From: Tethya wilhelma
Taxonomy: Eukaryota > Porifera > Demospongiae > Tethyida > Tethyidae
Reading direction: 5' to 3'
DNA length: 64,000 nucleotides
Assembly: GCA_964030475.1 (NCBI GenBank)
Contig: CAXIPT010000032.1
Span: 135,397-199,396 of the forward strand
In this document: piece after piece, positions 22,391 to 33,959 of the stretch
Layout of the letters: each line of letters opens with the position of its first letter
How positions within the stretch are numbered: the stretch's first letter is position 1
Made by a program: the position numbers and the translations under genes
Notes under the pieces: model-generated
Told to the model about the DNA's origin: nothing
Database searches by the model: none
Seen by the model: only the letters and a program-made list of their open reading frames with translations

Positions 22391-22546
22391 GCATCCTTTA
22401 CTTTACAAGAATATTATTATTATAATTATGTGATATGCAATTGATACAGTAAGTCAATAAATACTTGTATATACATAAGATTGTGTGGTCACATACACAT
22501 TGCTTTGTAAATTTCATCAGGTTGTGCTGAGTTCAATGCTGCTCGT

Positions 22547-23068
22547 ATAGTCACACACTCCTAAAATACGTTTGTAGAAGTGTTCAATGAACTGCTGCAC
22601 TCGTTCATAGAAAAACCAGTCTGCAACGGCAGGATTGTTTACAATTGCTTGATGTCGTTTGCCACTGTCTGTTGGGTCATCACATATAAGCTCTGCCAAC
22701 TCAGGCCACTGAGTGTCAGCAGCACTATGTGTGAAAAAAATCGTTGGCATTCCAAGAGAATCAACCATGGCTATCAAACGGGAGCGTTGCTTGAACCAGT
22801 ATGGTGTTGTTCCCCGCAGAGAGGTATCAAAATATTGAACTCGGCCAGTAAAAGCAGCACCACTATGACCAACCATACTTCTTAGCTCTTGTACTGAAAG
22901 GTGGGCATCATGTGGATTTTGTCGAATGTAGATTCTTCCTGCTTGTAATGCTCTCCACCTCATTTCTGTATTTAGGGCAAAAAATCTAAATCTTGGGTGC
23001 TTAGCAAACCGTTGGTCCTTGTAAAGCATGAGATGCTTGAAGTAGTTTCCAACTGTTACTGAACGTAC
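22547..23068 (-). pseudogene. Helitron-1 Rep N-terminal domain, inverted in place
   Basis: On the minus strand this segment reads SVTVGNYFKHLMLYKDQRFA, FRFFALNTEMRWRALQ, TIFFTHSAADTQWPELAELI and ends FYKRILGVCDY at 22547. These are the ordered motifs of the Helitron N-like domain that precedes the HUH site. The sequence that should follow (WYRFEYQHRGSPHVHG) begins at 23069 on the plus strand. Flipping only 22547-23068 would restore the usual domain order, so this is a local inversion and not a second gene. Confidence 0.8.
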
Positions 23069-25845
23069 TGGTATCGTTTTGAGTACCAACACAGAGGAAG
23101 TCCACATGTACATGGACTTGCAGATGCTCCAGACACTCAGATGCTTGTATCTACAGATACACCACAGACCACCAGAGATCAACTATTCGCATATATTGAT
23201 TCACTTGTGTCTACTACAAATCCAGCAATTGATCCAGATGGACAAAATTTTGCAGATGCTCCAATGCCTCAAACTTCACCTCATATCTGTAACACTCCTT
23301 TCAGTGAAGTGCATAACTTAGACTTGGACCTTTCTGCTTTGATTGCTACCTGCCAGAGACACACAAGGTGTTCCCCAGCGTACTGTTTACGAGCAAAGAA
23401 TGGAATACAACAATGCAGGTTTGGTTATCCACAGCCCCTCCAGAGAGAAACCTCCATTACTGTTGATAATGAAGGCAACGTGAAGCTACTTACAAAGAGG
23501 AATGATGGTCTCATCAACAGCCACAATGATGTGCAAATCTCTGGATGGCGAGCTAATGTAGATCTACAGTACTGCATCTCAAGACAAATGGTGCTAGAGT
23601 ATTGTACAAAATACATCACAAAACCAGAGCCACGGTCTGCACCACTAACAGATGTCTATAGTAACATAGTTCATGGATTAAAAGAAGATGACAATTCACT
23701 CAAGGTCGTACAGAAGCTCTCAATAAACACCATAGCCCGGCGGGACTATTCAGCTCAGGAGACATGCCATTTATTGCTGCAACTTCCTCTCTACTGTGCA
23801 TCTCGAGACTTTGTCATAGTAAATGTAGATGGAGTCCGTGTCATTCAAGACCACCTCACATCTGAAAAGCCTGCTACATCACATTCTCCACTTGATCATT
23901 ACATCGCTCGTCCTACAACTTCTGAGTTTGACAACATGTCGCTAATGTACTTCATGCAAAACTATACAATGCCTAAAGAGGAAGGACATCACCCAACACG
24001 AAAGAAGAAACCAGCAATTGTCATTGTGCGACCCCATTACACAGCACATCCTGACCACTCACATTATGAGGACTACTGCAGACAGCGTCTACTCCTTCAA
24101 CTGCCGTTTAGGAGCACCCAGGATGTTGTATCACAATTCACATCTCATGCTGAAGCATATGCACACTCAATAGCTATTGGACAGATACAGCCATCTATGC
24201 AAGAAGAGTTAGCACAACACGAATGCAAGAGAGTCAACAGCACAGTGATGGTACACAACAAGAGGAGCAACTCACTAATACACCACCTCGAGCAACTGAA
24301 GAGTGGATGTTAATTTGTGAACACCATGCTGATCTCCAAGATCAGACACACTCTGCTTCTGAAACAATTGACTGGTGTGCTGCAACTGCTCAATATCCAA
24401 ATATTGAAGAGTCAGCAACTTTCATCACCAGACACAAGGAACATTTACAACCTTACCAGTTCACAGCATGTCCAACAGCAGACCCTGCAACTCTTCAAGG
24501 TAAGCAGTTGGTAGCTTACAACCTCGTCAAAGAACATCATCTATCAAACAATCCAGATCCACTTAGACTTGTGCTGTCAGGAACAGCTGGTACAGGCAAG
24601 TCATACCTCATACAATGTTTGAAGTTTCTCCTCGAAGAATCAATGGAGGTGATGGCACCAACAGGAGTAGCAGCATTCAATGTTCATGGACAAACACTGC
24701 ATTCCCTACTTCAGTTACCTACCAAAGGTGAAATGAAAGAATTGGAAGGTAGTCGATTGCAACAGTTACAACAAAAGTTTGCAAATGTTCGCTACATTGT
24801 GATTGATGAAATGTCAATGGTAGGGAGAAAAATGTTTGGCCTTGTTGACAAGAGATTGAGACAAGCATTTCCACATGATGCCCACAAAGTACTTGGAAGA
24901 TGTTCATGTCTATTGATAGGTGACTTTGGACAACTACCCCCTGTTATGGACTTGCCATTATACACCACTATCTCCAAATCACAAACTTCAGACCTTGGCA
25001 GGACAGCCTATCAAATGTTTACCACATCTACTGTATTGGAGCAAGTCATGAGGCAGCATGGACAGGATCCTAACCAAGTTAAATTCAGAGATGTATTACT
25101 TCGCATGAGAAATGCTGAGCTCACCATTACTGACTGGGAATACTTGATGTCACGAACACCAGTAAAAGTACAAGATAAATCATCGTTTCATACAGCACTG
25201 TATCTATACCCAACTGTTGAACAAGTTGTTCAACACAACATTCACCAACTTCAGTTGAATCAGAAACCTATTGCCATTATCAAAGCCATTCACACTGGGC
25301 CTAATGCCTCTAAAGCCACAACTGACCAATCTGGCGGGCTTGAACCTGAAGTATGCTTGGCACAGGGTGCACGAGTGATGCTAACTGCAAATTTATGGGT
25401 TGAAACTGGTCTGGTAAACGGTGCTATTGGTACTATTAGTGACATCTGCTACATAAGTGGTGGCCCTCCACATCTTCCAGTTGCAGTTATGATCAAGTTT
25501 GATGCATACAGTCTTCATAATGGAACTGTCCCTATTACACCATTGCGTAGGACATGGTCCCAATCTGGAACTACTTGCTCACGGCTACAACTACCCTTAA
25601 GACTCTCCTGGGCAGTAACAATACACAAATCGCAAGGACTTACTCTTGACAAAGCTGTTATAGAACTTGGAACCAAGGACTTTTCTTCTGGACTATCATT
25701 TGTTGCATGCTCAAGAGTACGGCGTCTCTCAGACTTGATTTTCCGAACCCCTTTTTCGTATTCACGACTTGCAACACTTGGCAACAATAGGAGGATTCAT
25801 GAGCGTAAAGCTGAGGACCACAGACTGAAGCAGTTATCTTTGTAA
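23069..25845 (+). pseudogene. Helitron-1 Rep-helicase, main part
   Basis: Starts at the inversion joint with WYRFEYQHRGSPHVHGLADA; HVH is the HUH metal site. The two nicking tyrosines lie in LEYCTKYITK near 23595. After a phase change near 24222 the PIF1-like helicase follows: Walker A LSGTAGTGKSYLIQ, Walker B YIVIDEMSMVG, GDFGQLPPV, and motif VI VTIHKSQGLTLDKAV with FVACSRV. The helicase half is intact to the stop at 25845. Replication initiator and helicase activities follow from the family. The inversion and the frameshift make the full protein non-functional. Confidence 0.85.
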
Positions 25846-26023
25846 ATTCCATTTGCTTTGTACCTTCACATCAACTCATTTACTTACTTCTATCACACTA
25901 CATGCAACACAATCCATGCTCAATTAGAATCTGTAATGATAACTGAACCAATATGAACACTTAGATAATGCATTGAGAATCACAACAATTATAAGGTAAA
26001 TAATACTGAATTATAATCAGGAA

Positions 26024-26412
26024 TATTATGAATTCAAACTGATGAACTCGTGCAATTGTAACAATGTAACTCAACTGATGATAATGAATATGAATACAAT
26101 GAAGAAATGCTGAAAACACAATCTTGGTATACTTATAATAGATTAAGAATCACAATAATTAAGATAACATTTAGGATGAATGCAAACTGATCAACTCGTG
26201 CAATTGTGACAATGAAACTCAACTGATGATAATGAATATGAATACAATGAAGAAATGCCGAAAACACAATCTTGGTACTTAACAACAATTCAGATAACAT
26301 TCAGGAATATTATGAATGCAAACTGATCAACTCGTGCAATTGTGACAATGAAACTCAACTGATGATAATGAATATGAATACAATGAAGAAATACCGAAAA
26401 CACAATCTTCGT
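26024..26412. repeat. Three diverged tandem units, about 140 bp
   Basis: AACTCGTGCAATTGT recurs near 26044, 26193 and 26331, each time followed by ACTCAACTGATGATAATGAA, TATGAATACAATGAAGAAAT and ACACAATCTTGGTA. It sits between the convergent helicase and RPA genes of Helitron-1. Confidence 0.85.
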
Positions 26413-26623
26413 ACTTGGAGCATAAATAAACTCAACAGATAAACAAATACTTCTTACATTGTTAAACAAACTTTGGTGATGAACAGATGCACATGGAACA
26501 TAAATACTGCACTGCACATAACTCAATACTATTATATTGTAACAACCAAATGATCACAAATCCAAGCAAATCCAATAAACACCATGATCTATATACCTGC
26601 TGAAATTCCAGATACACAATTGC

Positions 26624-27855
26624 TCACACTTTCTCAACAGATACAATAATGTCTCTGTGGTTAGCAGTGAACTTCATCTTTTCCCGAACTTCCATCAATT
26701 TTTGGGAGTATGGTTTTTTCCCAGTCACACCAGCACAGATTGCAATAACTTCACTCTTGAATGCAGTAAACCTGTATACTGACTTGTCGTCACCCTTAAT
26801 GACAAGACGTGCAGCCAACTGCTCACCACACTCACTCAGGCGCCAGACTACCAGACACTTGCTACATCGTCCATTTTCCTGAGAGATGGATTCCACCTTC
26901 GCATTACAGAGAATGCAACTACAATACTCTTCAGTGCTCTGCACACCAATCACGATTCCAGTAATAACCCGGTACCCATTACACTCAGTATCATCAGCAG
27001 TGACCACGTTTCCAATGTCTGCTATTTCATCAATGGTTGCATCTCGGGACATTGAAAGAAACTTCTTCTCATTGAACATCTTTACAGTCATGAATGACAG
27101 TTTGTAGCACTTTCCTTCAACAAGTCGATTTACATCTCCTTCCCACAATACTATCCTTACACTGGAATTGCAATCAGCAAACACACAATCTTGCTTGTTC
27201 AGAGCTTGCCCACCCTGCCGCTTTGACATGACTGACACCACAGTACGTATACAAGTCAGTTTATAGGTTTGGAAATTAAACCATGTACACAATCATCATG
27301 TTAAATATAATATGTATTATTTCACTGAACTATATGCATGCTTGTATATTGAATTAAACTATACCCAGTAGTACCCACCTCATGAAGAGATATAATCTCT
27401 GCACAACTAGGACCAGCACTGGCAACAGCATCCACTTCCATCTTTCTAGGTGATTTCACGACCTTTGTCTGCCCAGCAAGCTTAACTTCAAATGGGCAAT
27501 CACTACTGTATCGTCCAAACTTTGCCTCTTGGATAATGCAATTTTTAACTAACACAGGTGATTTGTTTGCCTTGCTTGTTTCGAAGTGGCACCTCAACTT
27601 GGGATCGAACGATAGCATTCTCACAGCCTTCTTCCCATCACTCAGAGTTCCATCGAAATACTTGCAATCTGGCTTGTTCTTACACTGCTTTACGGGCGAC
27701 AACGACACACACACGCCATGAATAGACGCAGTAGCACCGTCGGAAGTCTCAAAAATCTCCGACACTTCCAACTCTCTCCTTTTAGCACTTGCAAGTTCAT
27801 CGCTGGCACTGCCAATCTCTGCTTTCCCTGCTTTCCTCTTGCGACTTCCACTCAT
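26624..27855 (-). CDS. Helitron-1 RPA-like single-strand DNA binding protein
   Basis: Two exons on the minus strand. Exon 1 begins MSGSRKRKAGKAEIGSASDE at 27855 and ends near a GTGGGT donor at about 27377. Exon 2 follows a GTGTCAG acceptor near 27230 and runs to the stop at 26624. The product is roughly 370 residues with OB-fold-like segments (KYFDGTLSDGKKAVRMLSFD; RIVLWEGDVNRLVEGKCYKL). A C-terminal zinc ribbon (CSCILCNAKV ... CSKCLVVW) resembles the third DNA-binding domain of RPA70. It would coat single-stranded DNA during rolling-circle transposition. No frame lesion is visible. The intron borders are inferred. Confidence 0.75.
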
Positions 27856-28010
27856 TATTTATCCCTTACTGCGTCAAATACACGGTGTGGTAAATTCAAT
27901 CGAATCCAGGTCCAGCAGCAACCATCAAACTGAAATACAACTGGCTTTTGAATCTCTACTCAAAAGCTACCACCAGTGACGTCACCTAACTGAGGCGCCC
28001 GCAGCTTCCA

Positions 28011-28061
28011 TTGTCCTCCATTGTCCTCCATTGTCCACCATTGTCCACCATTGTCCACCAG
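28011..28061. repeat. Minisatellite, 10-bp unit CCATTGTCC(T/A)
   Basis: Five consecutive units of TCCATTGTCC / ACCATTGTCC in a GC-richer stretch upstream of the RPA gene start. Confidence 0.85.
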
Positions 28062-28169
28062 GCGGCGTCGTACGTCCAAGTCCAGCTCGTTTCTTGCTAC
28101 ATCTCAATCTACAGCACAGTAACACGCGCATGCGCATCCACAATTCCACGTGCACCAGTATGCGCATGC

Positions 28170-28548
28170 GCAATGTTCACTTTTATAGATCACATCCTGG
28201 AAGAGCATGGGAAGAATTTGCACCTACCTGCAGAGTTAGATGTCAAGGAACTTCTCAACATGCTGAGTAACTCACAAATTGACATTTTACCTAAATTCAG
28301 CAGAATTTTTATCTAGGATTTTATGTATTTTGGTACATTCAAGACTTTTGTGCAGTATGAGTTTTTGTCAGCTGTTACAGTCAAGTTCTGTTTTACTTTC
28401 AAGTCTTTTTATCTTACCCGGCAGTGAGGTTGTCCTCTCAGTTGTTGTAATGTACATGTATGTCTTTGAGTACTCAGTGCCTATGTTCTTTTTTTGTTTG
28501 TTTGTATATTCCTTTGTGTACACGTGTCCACTTGGGCTTTACGATGAA

Positions 28549-28580
<32 letters not shown>

Positions 28581-28620
28581 TATTACAACACAACACAACT
28601 GGTTCTCAGGCTCGCCCCCT
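28170..28620 (+). other. Possible 3' end of a non-LTR element with (ATTG)n tail
   Basis: A short exon-like frame (LEEHGKNLHLPAELDVKELL, ending 28316) is followed by T-rich sequence. A run of seven ATTG units at about 28552-28580 follows. Tetranucleotide tails of this kind are common at the 3' end of L2/CR1-type LINEs. No reverse transcriptase remains, so the identification is weak. Confidence 0.35.
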
Positions 28621-28639
28621 GATCATTTTGATCTCACTA

Positions 28640-29957
28640 GTATAATATATCTTCAATAACTTTTTCCTTCTGTTTGTTCAGTAGCTTTCTGTTATTGATA
28701 GTACTGCTCACATGACTGTGGGAGGAAACGGTCCGGCTACAGTATATGTAAGTCAGAGGACCTGTGAGTTCATACTCCATTATCACAGTCTTGTGGTAGT
28801 TGCTGAAATAACTAATATACTACAATGTGTACTACAGAACTCTTGTTTCAATTTACTTTGTTTTAGTGTTTTATAGGTATAATAGCAACATTTTGGGGGG
28901 GAAAGGGGGGAGGGGGTTGTAGCTATGTTTGGTATGTAAAGATATCTTTTCTTGAATAGTCAAAATTATTATTTTTAGTGTAATGCTGTTCGGCCTTAGA
29001 TCCTTGTGTGGTACAATAATTTTACTAACTTTATATGTATAGCGATGGTATACATGTGTACAGTAGTGTTTGGTGGTGCTTTTTCTTATAAATTAAAATA
29101 GTACTGCTCACATGACTGTGGGAGGAAACGGTCTGGCTACAGTATATGTAAGTCAGAGGACCTGTGAGTTCATACTCCATTATCTCAGTCTTGCGATAGT
29201 TACTGAAATAAAAGCCACTACAAAGTTCTTGTTTCAATTTGCTTTGGTTGTAGTTTTTTTAAAGGTATAACAACTTTTTTTGGGGGGGGGGGGGTGAGAC
29301 TCATTATTGGGATTGGGAAGGTAGGGAGGTAGGTGTGGAGGTTATTTGTAACAGTGTTTGACAAAATATTATAAAGAGATCTTTTTGTGACTAGTCAAAT
29401 TATTTTCTTCAGTTTAATGCAGCTAGCCTGTTTGGATGACAGTCACATAATATAATATATCTTCAATAACTTTTTCCTTCTGTTTGTTCAGTAGCTTTCT
29501 GTTATTGATAGTACTGCTCACATGACTGTGGGAGGAAACAGTCCGGCTACAGTATATGTAAGTCAGAGGACCTGTGAGTTCATACTCCATTATCACAGTC
29601 TTGCGATAGTTACTGAAATAAAAGCCACTACAAATGTTTTGTTTCAATTTGCTTTGGTTTTAGTTTTTTAAAGGTATAATAACTTTTTTTTTGGGGGGGG
29701 GGGGGGGGAGACTCATTATGTCTGTGAGGTGAATTGTGAAGTGTAATGCTGTTCGACCTTAGATCCTTGTGTGGTACAATAATTTTACTAACTTTATATG
29801 TATAGTGATGGTATACATGCATTTGTAAAGTAGTGTTTGGTGGTGCTTTTTCTTATAAATTAAAATAGTCCGGCTACGGTCCTATAAACGGTCCGGCTAC
29901 AGTATAATATGTAAGTCAGAGGACCTGTGAGTTCATACTCCATTATCTCAGTCTTAC
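28640..29957. repeat. Tandem array of about 400-bp units with G-tracts
   Basis: The core GTACTGCTCACATGACTGTG begins at 28701, 29101 and 29511, and a fourth partial unit starts near 29869 (GGTCCGGCTACAGTA). Each full unit carries, about 190 bases further on, a T-run followed by a long G-run (28894-28918, 29281-29293, 29693-29708). No coding potential. Confidence 0.9.
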
Positions 29958-29965
29958 TGAATTAA

Positions 29966-30579
29966 CCCTTTAGGGCCGATTGCGGATTTATCCACATGCG
30001 CGTATTAAAGGTTTGCGATTTTTTGCAACTTATCGCATATTTTTTATTCTAGCCATGGCGTTTGAGCTGTGGGCTCCAGACTCACTATGCAATTAGGTAA
30101 GGTAGTGCACTAGTAAAATACCAAGTTTGACTCAGATCTAATTAGTGGGTGTGGCGATATATACGTTAGAAGTCAAAGGTCGCGTTTGCGTCACGATCAA
30201 GACCATCGGTTTTAAACTCATGTTTTTTTCCTAGTGCTTTGCAGGAGAAGCTTGACGCTAGTTATGGAGGTGCAGGGAGGCTTAGGCTATACCTGCAGCT
30301 AACTGCTTCTGTTGTCCTGCTTTGCTAGCTAGAAAAAAAACCAAAAGTTTGCTAGTAATTTGGCGAACTTTGACTGCTTCCGTTTTTGCAAGCTAAACAA
30401 ATACTAACTTAGAAGAGAATTGATACAGCTATGGCTTAGTCCAACCATAGCTAAGTAAAACTAGTGAAGAAAGAGAGCAGCTATGGCTATAGCAAGAACA
30501 AAAATATACAAAAGACAAAGCTAATTTAATATTCATAAAGTGTAATTAAGTATGCATAAATAATCCCGGCCCTAAAGGG
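29966..30579. mobile_element. piggyBac-derived MITE (614 bp)
   Basis: 12-bp terminal inverted repeats CCCTTTAGGGCC (29966-29977 and complement 30568-30579) flanked by TTAA on both sides (29962-29965, 30580-30583). The ends match those of the autonomous piggyBac at 6344. The interior has no transposase and differs from that element, so this is a separate non-autonomous family using the same ends. Confidence 0.9.
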
Positions 30580-30583
30580 TTAA

Positions 30584-31599
30584 TAAGCTAACAGTCTGCA
30601 GTTATTCAGTGTTTCATTTTGCTGTAGTCTTTGTACAGTCAACTATTCAGTGCAATCATAATATTTATACAGTTACGTGACAGTCACATATTCATTTCAT
30701 TCTGTGTATGTGTGTTGTGTTGTGTGTTGTGTGTGTGTGTGTGTTGGAGTGGGGGGTGTAAGTAGAATTGTAGTTACCATTACACTTTAGATGTCGGCCA
30801 TTGCCCTTAATTTTTATTTTCACTTCATTTTCATCACTAGTTATTTGGAAATAATTTTTGTTGAACATTGCCTACAATGAAGCACTTGCACTCTTTGCAA
30901 CAAAACAGTCTGTGTTTTCCTTTGTATCCAGCAGTGAGGGCTGCATTTGCACCTCTTACACTCAGAGAGAAGAATGACAGAATGAAGACAGGATTTCAGA
31001 ATTATATTATGTATGTAAATACATCAGTGAGTGATGATTTGGTGATTCAGTATGCTGGTAAAATCCAGTGAGTTTATGCTATAGACTCTTGAGTTGATGA
31101 CTTCTTGAATCACATCTGACACTGATTTACTTAGAATCTAGTCTAAATGGCAGTAGTCATTGTCTGTTCTATTTATGTGGTATTAAAACATTGTAATATT
31201 GAATCATACTTCACAGTACAAGCGCTAATTGGCCACGCGTACATAACCACTTTACCACATTATGAATACCCTATAGTTTTGAGCCGCATGAGTTAACAAT
31301 ATTCATCGACCATAAAATGTCACGAGTACGCGTTATGAGTACTCTATGATATGAATGATTCATTTATGACGCGCTTCCGTTTGTTCGATAAACTACAGGT
31401 CTTAGTGTAGACTGCATATCATAATATTATAGAAAGGCAAGTAAATCTTATGATACAGCTCCTGCCTCCTAATGTCTGAGATGTGTGTTACACTTCAGTA
31501 TCAAGCAGGCTACACAACTTAGTCAGCAGCCTGGCCACAGTCTGGCTTGCCAGACTACTAGCTCAGTAGCTAGCTACACACACCAACTCAATTGTGATT
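30584..31599. other. No recognised gene; one unexplained open frame
   Basis: An open frame 30868-31071 (plus) includes AAFAPLTLREKNDRMKTGFQ and VNTSVSDDLVIQYAGKIQ but no family I recognise. A TG-rich simple repeat lies at about 30703-30750. The rest is featureless. Confidence 0.3.
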
Positions 31600-31880
31600 T
31601 GTAGAATTATGGAAGAATGAGAACAAACAAAAACAAAAAACATTGAAAATGTAATGAGACACAGGAATGGCTAAATCGTAAAAAGAACGTAAACAAGATG
31701 GAATGACTGTTAAAGTGTGTAAGGAATTCTTCCTGTGGGCAAAATCAATAAGGAGATTGTTAAATGCAGCCCATACAGGAAGAATTCTGCACACACTCTA
31801 ACAGCCATGTTTGTGTTCTTTTTACGATTTAGCCATTCTTGTGTCTTATTACATTTCCAATGTTTTTTGTACTTGTAATT
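31600..31880. repeat. FB1 terminal hairpin, solo
   Basis: Diverged copy of the FB1 long hairpin (ACATTGAAAATGTAATGAGA ... TTACATTTCCAATGTTTTTT) without the palindrome end. The arms are mismatched more than in other copies, so it is older. Confidence 0.75.
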
Positions 31881-32079
31881 ATGGGTAACACCTTGGTGAG
31901 CTTCTTCACAGCCACTACCGTTCCATTCAACAATCTTCTGTTTAACCTGTTTCACTTATTCTTACATCGTGCAGACCATCTGCCTCTATACTGATGATAC
32001 AGCTCTACGTGGCACTGATCCTCTACAAATCAGTTATATTTGGTAGTTGATGGTGGAGCCATGGTCGCTAGTTATTTAA
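31881..32079. other. No supported gene
   Basis: A minus-strand frame near 31950 (MKQVKQKIVEWNGSGCEEAH) has no recognisable family. Confidence 0.3.
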
Positions 32080-32760
32080 ATCTTTAGGGCCGATTGTAGA
32101 CTTATCTGCACGCGCGTATTCAACGATCGCCTAATCTGTAATTTTTCGAATTTTTATTGTATAGCCATAGTGTTTGAGCTATGAGCTTTAGATTTGCTGT
32201 GCAGTTAGGTAAGGAAGCGCTCTACTAAAATACCAAGTAAGAGTCAGGTCTGATTAGTGGAAGGGGAGATATAGGCTTTAGAGTTCAAAGGTTGCAATCG
32301 CGGCGAGATCGTGACCTTTGGTTTTAAACTCACGTTTTTTTCTTAGTGCTTTTTCTTAGTGCTTTGCAGGAGAAGCTTGATGCTAGCTATGGAGGTGCAG
32401 GGAGGCTTAGGCTATACCTGCATGCAAGCGCTTTTGCAGTGCTGCTCATAGAGCTGGAGGTAGTTTGGCGAACTTTGACCTCTTCGGTTTTTGCAAACTT
32501 TTGAAGTTAATAAAAGCAAACCTAGAACTAATTTGATATAGCCATGGCTTAGTACAACCATAGCTAAGCTCTACTAGCTACAAAAGAGAGTGGCTGAGGC
32601 TAAAGTAAGAACAAAAATGAAGAAAAACCAAGGTTAATTATATATTCATAAAATCTAAGTATTTTAAAATTGCATGTTGCAATAATCAAAGGTAAATAAT
32701 TAACTCTTTAGGGCCTAAATTTATTATCCATACTTAATTATGTCCCCCCAATGCCACCTG
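32080..32760. mobile_element. Second piggyBac-type MITE with rearranged right end
   Basis: The left end ATCTTTAGGGCC at 32080 follows TTAA, and the interior matches the MITE at 29966 (GTTTGAGCT, AGGAGAAGCTTGA, GGAGGTGCAGGGAGGCTTAG). Instead of the expected right end, TTAA then CTCTTTAGGGCC appears at 32700-32715. It is followed by CATACTTAATTATG, which is the reverse complement of the right end of the first MITE. Confidence 0.7.
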
Positions 32761-33175
32761 TATTGCTCAACATTCCCATGAAGCATTTTAAAAATATTGG
32801 TGGAGGCTATATACACACTTAATTGCTTAATCCTACTTGCCCTTCCTTAATTGTTCCTAGTGTGGATACCTACCCATGCATCGGAGTGATGGGGATGGGT
32901 GGGGAGCCCCCACCATTCCCTTTATCACCGTGCCAATATCAGTGATCTACCCTCAAATCACTACGATGAGTACGTCCCATATAGTATGTTCGGACACAAT
33001 AGGTTGCACAACTGTTTTTTTTCTTAATTGCAGATTGACACCAGGACCATGACAAACATTCAAAAGTATAACAGAAATCCAATGATATTATGTTGTAGTG
33101 TATATATCGTAACCATAATGTAATAATTCATCATAAAAATAAAAAATAAGAGTTAATTACCCACTTACTGGGACG
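32761..33175. other. No supported gene
   Basis: No open frame or element end of note. Confidence 0.4.
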
Positions 33176-33881
33176 AGATGGCTGCTAGCTCTGACTGAGG
33201 GATACGGATGTACCTGATGAACGAGTCACTTTTCCATCTACCAAGAGGACGGATTACTGAGTCTTCGATTCTTCTGACAGCAGCCGTCATCGCCGCTCCT
33301 ACGCAAAACGAATGACCTGAAAAGTTGGAGCAATCTATTCAAGCCTTGCGTAATGCTAAGCAAAGGTTCTGGACCAGGCAACAACGGGTTAGTGGTGAAC
33401 CATTGCTGAGAAACCCGAAGAATCCCATGCATGAAGCTGCCCAAAGCAGCCTATTCTCATAGCTTGTCAGATCAGTATTGAGCACTCCGTTCAGTTTTGA
33501 CAGGATCAGAGGTGTGATTGGTAGCCTGCTATCACGTCCTGGGGGTCTCTGCTTCCGGGCCCCTCTCAGAAGTAACTCTAACTTTAAGCAGGCTGACCTG
33601 AAACCCTTGGAGATATGTAGGAAATGGACAGCAGACAAATAAGAGCGTATGGTTGCAAAGGATACCCGTTGAGATAGGTTCGCCACAAATAATATCAACA
33701 GTTGTTCAGTGGTAGGAAGTGGGGGTAAATTCATCTGGTTGCAAAACTTGATGTAGCTCAGTTGGCCTGAGGTATAGCTGCGTCGTGTGCTTGGTGCGAT
33801 GCTGCTGCTAATGAGGTCCTCAGCGATTGTCTCCAACTCTCGGACAGCCAATTGGGCTGCTGCTCCACTAGAACCTCCCAC
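33176..33881 (-). pseudogene. Tyrosine recombinase (Crypton/DIRS-type), internally deleted
   Basis: From 33881 downward: MGGSSGAAAQLAVRELETIA, then SIAPSTRRSYTSGQLSYIKF and the SAM-like N-terminal region with VSFATIRSYLSAVHFLHISK. A catalytic N-part follows (RLPITPLILSKLNGVLN). After the frame breaks near 33430 the C-terminal motif appears near 33300 as SGHSFCVGAAMTAAV, then PLGRWKSDSFIRYIR, with the likely nucleophile tyrosine. The usual HxxR arginine is cysteine here (HSFC), and the middle of the catalytic domain seems deleted. No terminal repeats were found, so Crypton versus DIRS/Ngaro is open. Confidence 0.8.
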
Positions 33882-33883
33882 AG

Positions 33884-33957
33884 TTGATGAGGTACTAGTG
33901 GTACTAGTGAGGTACTACAGTTGATGAGGTACTAGTAGGTACTAGTGAGGTACTACT
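33884..33957. repeat. Short tandem repeat with GGTACTAGT core
   Basis: Five GAGGTACTA or GTGGTACTA units with intervening TGATGAGG, adjoining the recombinase start codon. Confidence 0.7.
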
Positions 33958-33959
33958 GA

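Larger units (their letters stand above)
22391..27870 (+). mobile_element. Helitron-1, canonical type with RPA
   Basis: Rolling-circle element recognised by an HUH Rep, a PIF1-like helicase and an RPA-like gene. Rep and helicase lie on the plus strand and RPA on the minus strand, converging on an AT-rich tandem array. No OTU or EEP endonuclease domain is visible, unlike the Helentron at 34-48 kb. Terminal sequences (5' TC, 3' hairpin with CTRR) were not identified, so both borders are approximate. A 522-bp segment of the Rep gene is inverted. Confidence 0.8.

Noticed and set aside
22580..22885. Plus-strand frame of 101 codons
   Set aside because: It lies opposite the inverted Rep segment, which has clear Helitron motifs on the minus strand.
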